64,000 nucleotides of DNA from Varroa destructor (taxonomy: Eukaryota > Arthropoda > Arachnida > Mesostigmata > Varroidae): positions 11,306,402 to 11,370,401 of the forward strand of contig NW_019211458.1 in NCBI RefSeq assembly GCF_002443255.2, written 5' to 3'. A model generated the notes under the pieces. It had not been told where the DNA came from, searched no databases, and was given only the letters and a program-made list of their open reading frames with translations. Below are positions 59,215 through 64,000 of the stretch, in pieces (positions within the stretch are counted from its first letter, which is position 1; each line of letters starts with the position of its first letter). The position numbers and the translations under genes are program-made.

Positions 59215-62200
59215 CCTATGCGGCTAGCAGCTTCGTATGAGAGAAAGTCCGCAATGTGTGCGTATGGGTCTAAGCGCAAGCGCACCAGCGCTCGGTAACC
59301 CTTGCCAGAACAGTAACATCATACGCTTTCCAACATTACGATTTGTGTTTTTAAGGCCAACCTACACCCGTGCAAGCTGTTTGCGGCAATAAATTATGTT
59401 AGACAATGAACAAAAAATGACGCCTTTGTTTATCAACTACAAAAGGGAGTCGCAGCTTTCTTAGGCGGTCAGTGAGATAATGCCGATTATAAAGAGTGAT
59501 ATAAGCAGGGTGATGAATAGATAAAATGTTGGTTCATGTTGTCACTTGCATTAATCCGAAGTAATCACTTAAAACAAGAAAATATATGATGAAGCCGTCT
59601 ATACTGAACAATAATTTGTATTTAACTTGATAGCTCAGCTATACTTGGCGTTGGTTTTAGGAGATACTTTTTACGGCACGTTAGTCTTCGCCTACGATTG
59701 TGGCGTCCTTCCGCTTTCTTTAATAGACGTACTACTCATTTTAAAAGCAAAAGAATTCAGTGTATTAAAAGATCCTCTAGCTAACGCAGTTTAGTGGTTC
59801 GTTCAGTCGACATTTTCACCTGCTGATACAGTTATACGTGCTTATTGCTTGGTCATAGCTGTGCTTCAAGTTGCTATTCCTTTTCTCGGTTCTTCATTCT
59901 TTGCTAGGTGTCGTCACTGTCGTAACCTTTACCTCGCTGTTTTTTTCATGTGCTCTGCTGTCTTTAGGCGTTGTGTCAGACTATTTTGTTACCTACTGAG
60001 AACGTGAACGTAATAGCCAAGATAATACCCCGTAGTAAGCCATGTTTCTCAAACGAGCATGACCTGATTGACAGCGGCGTTAGTAAGAAAAGTGGACGTC
60101 GGTCACCTACATGGTAATGGAGACAGGTGCAGTAGGCGGCGGCAGTTGAGTGGAGTGGTTTTCCTCATCACTGTTGCCACAAACGCACACGGTCATGTCG
60201 CGTAGAACTAGCGGGTGGAGATTGTCTTGCTGTTGTTGTCGTCATACATGCTGCTATAGCCTCGTATCACCTTGTTGTCTCCAAGGCGCGCACCCCACGT
60301 ACAAGAGACCGCTCGTTGCCGCCCACGTCGCCATTACTTAATGGACTACAGCAACTACCGTTATACCACGTGAGCGCTCCAAGCAAACGCACGTGGCAGA
60401 CACTAGGTCTGAAACGGGTATAGTAAACTATGGCATCCTGTTTTTTTTCATCTTAGTATCAATGATGAGCCTGATTGGAATAGCACACTTCCCGACCCAT
60501 TAATGAACTGCTCGTGCGCACGAGGAGCCGTAGTAACAGCACCTAATTTCTAGCTCCTTTGGATCGGTCCTGCCGACATCGTTGAGAAGTCCAAGCCTGT
60601 CAACCGCCGCCGTCTCACATTATTCAATTCAGCCTGCCGCTTTTCGGATCTCGATAATACTCTACAAAGGTTAGCTATTAACCGAACGCGGTAACCGGCA
60701 AGAGTTCGCACTCGATCTATACTGCTGCTGCTATTTTCGATCCTCTCGCGCATTCACTCGTTAATGCAACGTTCTTTACACTATAAGTGAGCCTGTTTTA
60801 ATGCTACGGCAGAACAGTCACCATCACAAAATAAGAGAAAGAGGGGTAGGCGAAGTGGTAGTCTACGGCGCGGAAGTCATAGCTGCCATAGTGTTCCTAG
60901 AGAAAGTGCAAAACATGGGAAGCGTGTCGACGGCTGGAAGGAGCGAGAGCGTTAAGCTTATACACATATATTTATACCCGAGTGCAATAACTGGGTACAG
61001 GACAGGCGGCGAGAGGGCCTACCACCTTCGCGAGATACAATAACCAAAGCAAGCATATACATATGTAATTAATTGCATGTATTAATAGCGTTGAGAAGCT
61101 GCCGAACTAACAAACTAGATTTCTCATTTTTGACTTGCTAGAATGCTGAAGCCACATGTGCCATAAAGCCATGGAATTACATGCAGTCATAACCTCAGGT
61201 AGCTCCTATTTCTCAGCCTTTCAATGGTATTCGATGAACCTTGTTTTTGACAGAAACTGATACCTTTTGATAATTTGTTTATTTTAGATAAGGTTCCGGC
61301 TTACATAATTTCGTTAAAGTATTACACAGTAATAACACATTTTTCATATGAATAATTCCCCGCAAATTACATGCCCTTGTATATTCATTGAGCCTTGGGC
61401 TTTTCATACACACCTATTTATCCGCCTTATTCGATTGACAACAACAAAATAAGAGAGATGCTTGCCCACGCGGACTGATCCTTTACCACTGGATGAGTAC
61501 ATATACTCTTTTAGCCCGTTATGCTTATGTTTGTAGCTTCTGCAGTAATAACAGCTAGAAATTCTGTGACCCTATTCACACACACGATAATAACATATTG
61601 GAAAAAGAACAAAGAATCTGATCAGTTTAATGTTGCCAGCTCCCGACTTTCCAGTGTTTTTCGAAATTTAATGTAGTTCCTTTTTTAATATAGGTACATC
61701 TATAATGAACTTACTAAGAGTCAGTTTATGCAGGTCCAACTAATATTGTTATGATTTGCACATAAATAGTTGGAGTTGTCTTTGTTCACCTGAATAATTT
61801 GTTGGCTGCTACCAACGAAGGTAAATAAATACAGCTTGGATTTCGTTAGTTATCATGATAATGATGCATCGAGCCTGCCTCACGCTACACGGTTTAGTAG
61901 ACAGTGATAAACAGACGGATCATAAAATCATCTTTGAAATACACGCGCATCATGTTGTGTTTTTTTTTTTGTTTGCCCTTTCTTTACATATTTTTTCTTA
62001 CCCCCCTTCTCTATTCTTCTCTGTTGTCAAACGTCACGAAACCAACTACACCAAAAAGAACAGCAGCACACCTAGCACCCATACCCAAGTCACAAGCGTA
62101 TTTCTGTATCTAGCCACACACCTCATGGCTGTTCCTGCTTCAGGTTCATGACCTGGTAGATCGACCCGTATTACTTGAACAAAGCAGAAGATTTCTCACC

Positions 62201-64000
62201 TCCCCGTCCGCAATCTCCGATGACCAAGGCCTCCTTTCAATGCCATAGAGCTTGCATTACAACATCAATCCGAAGAGATAACCATTGTCTTCCTGCTCCG
62301 CCGCGATCGCCTCCCGTTTCCATCCATGCTACTTTGCTATTGGCTTTGTCCCACTGTTGTCGTCGCCGTTTATCGCGATATACAGCTGCAGCACTTGCGT
62401 CAACAGAGTTGTACAGCAGCGCCAAAAGAAAGCCGGCAAATGATGTAATATGGATGCGGCGACCGGGGGGGATGCAGAGTGCATAGAAGATGAGAAGGAC
62501 GACGATACGATGTTCACTCATTCACTTGGCAGGTCTCAAATCGCTCGCCAGCGCTACTGAGCTGCGTAATGCTATTCGCCCAGGTTACGCGAAACACGCA
62601 AAGCATGAGCGTTTCCTACGATACGGTGCGGAGTCTCCTATTGCCAACTATGAGGCAACTACTACACTTTCTTCAAAGATCAAAAAGTACGGAGTCAAAC
62701 CCAGTTTTTCCTGTCTGCGGCGCAATGACAGACTACTAAGAATGAGTAAATGCACGTACTATCACCGCCACCTTATGCATACAGGACGTATAGATGTATT
62801 AAACCATGAGGATTAGCCAAATCTACGGTTTAGCTCGAGCCATCTAAATACGATGTGAGGTACATCTGCCTGAATTCCCCCGCCCCCCGTATCCGCACAC
62901 CTCCGCAGCCTCTCATATTTGGCACACGCGGCAAGGAATAATAGGCCGCCCGTATTCGAGGTACTGGCGTACTGAACGCCTACTGCTAATGCTGGCTGAC
63001 GGGAGGATTTATAGAATGACGTTCAAATCAAACAGTCAGTCCAGGCGGTGTGTAGATGGGAAATCAGCCATAGTAAAAAGAAAAGGCGAGATGATGAGCA
63101 AAAAGCAATGGCGGACAGCTTAACGACGAATACGGCATAGGGCTGTATTTGCTACTGCAACAACGGCGACACGAATCAGGACAACGCTGCTGTTCGATGA
63201 AACACTGCAGCCATATTACTTCTCCTATTATCTTTTTCCAAATGTTCTTTTTACTTTGTGCGACATCGTTATTGACATCGCTTCAAAGCAAGCCCATATC
63301 CAGCTCCCTAAACCCCCATCTCAACTTGTATTTCCTCTTGCTTTTTAATCAACCACATGAATGACAGTAATAAGCATTGCTATGAATACAGTGAGTAGAC
63401 CAGAAAGCTGGACGAAACTCTTGCTGAAGACTATAGTTTTCATACATAGTATTCGCACTGGCCAAATAGAGAACACACGCAACAAGCAACAAAATCGAGT
63501 ACCCTGCGCCATCTCATTAGGTTCATCGTACCCAGAGCACAGAGCTGCTATAATATCATGTACCTAATAAGAGTCGACCATGTAGGAGCCATCCTGCAAC
63601 AAACAAAGCGAGCCGGTTACCTCGACAACACCGACAGCCATAGTGAACAATGATAAGGGCAAACTGAAAACCACTAACAGAATGAAACTTACTGTAACAA
63701 TAATTATTAATAGACCATGTAGGATCGCTGGTATAATGCTCTATTTAGACGCACAGTTTTATCTGAATATAAGCATAGCCGTATAGTGTCATAATAAGAG
63801 CTATTTTAAATTAAATTTGTACGGATTTAGTTCTATTGACTTCAACGTGAGTAGTACGATTAGAATGGAATATCAGAGAAACAAGAAAGGATTTTCGGGT
63901 TGCAGACAGACTGGCCCAAGCTCAGTAATCGGAGGGTTTGGCCATCTAATATCGATTCGATGACGCGTTTGTCTCAATTTTATTCTACAATATTTGGATT

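Larger units (their letters stand above)
46640..64000. other. Largely featureless, intergenic or upstream intron
   Basis: Only simple repeats and chance-length frames were seen. GC-richer patches occur near 47.3-47.7, 60.1-60.4 and 62.2-62.5 kb without supported exons. If the gene has leader exons further out, some of this is intron, but nothing here proves it. Confidence 0.45.

Overview
The window looks like one locus in an animal genome, probably an arthropod, and most of it is intron. Reasons: no dense prokaryotic-style coding; splice sites of the GTAAGT / pyrimidine-tract-CAG type; an exon coding a glutamine tract with mixed CAG/CAA codons; scattered microsatellites (TA, GA, TG/CG, CTG, ATT); and roughly 42% G+C by eye with short GC-richer patches. 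The species cannot be fixed from the sequence.

The best-supported gene is on the minus strand and encodes a low-complexity, Ala/Gly/Val/Pro/Gln-rich protein. Its clearest exon (6556 down to 6176, 127 codons, phase 0 at both ends) carries an Ala-rich helix-like segment and a 13-residue glutamine tract. Two upstream exons end in phase 0 and can join it directly: one of 89 codons at 43086-42820 and one of 21 codons at 21120-21058, each beginning with ATG. I read these as alternative N-termini, implying introns of about 36.3 kb and 14.5 kb. The downstream remainder of the protein is probably left of base 1 or in weaker candidate exons at 4357-4304 and 3371-3012. The family is not recognised; the composition suits a transcriptional or RNA regulator, but no folded domain lies in the window.

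Layout: 1-6175 holds a GC-rich patch and the weak 3' candidates; 6176-6556 is the main exon; 6557-7000 contains a decayed in-frame copy of part of that exon and a well-paired hairpin; 7000-42819 is the long intron with microsatellites, the 21.1 kb alternative first exon and several weaker exon candidates; 42820-45600 holds the other N-terminal exon and possible 5' leader exons; 45600-64000 is mostly featureless, apart from protein-like short ORFs near 45.6-46.6 kb and simple repeats.

No tRNA, rRNA, CRISPR array, operon or intact transposon was recognised. Most open frames of 60-130 codons are what chance gives at this base composition, so they are omitted unless a splice site, start context or poly(A) signal adds support. 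Splice-site candidates given without a phase match should be read as hypotheses.
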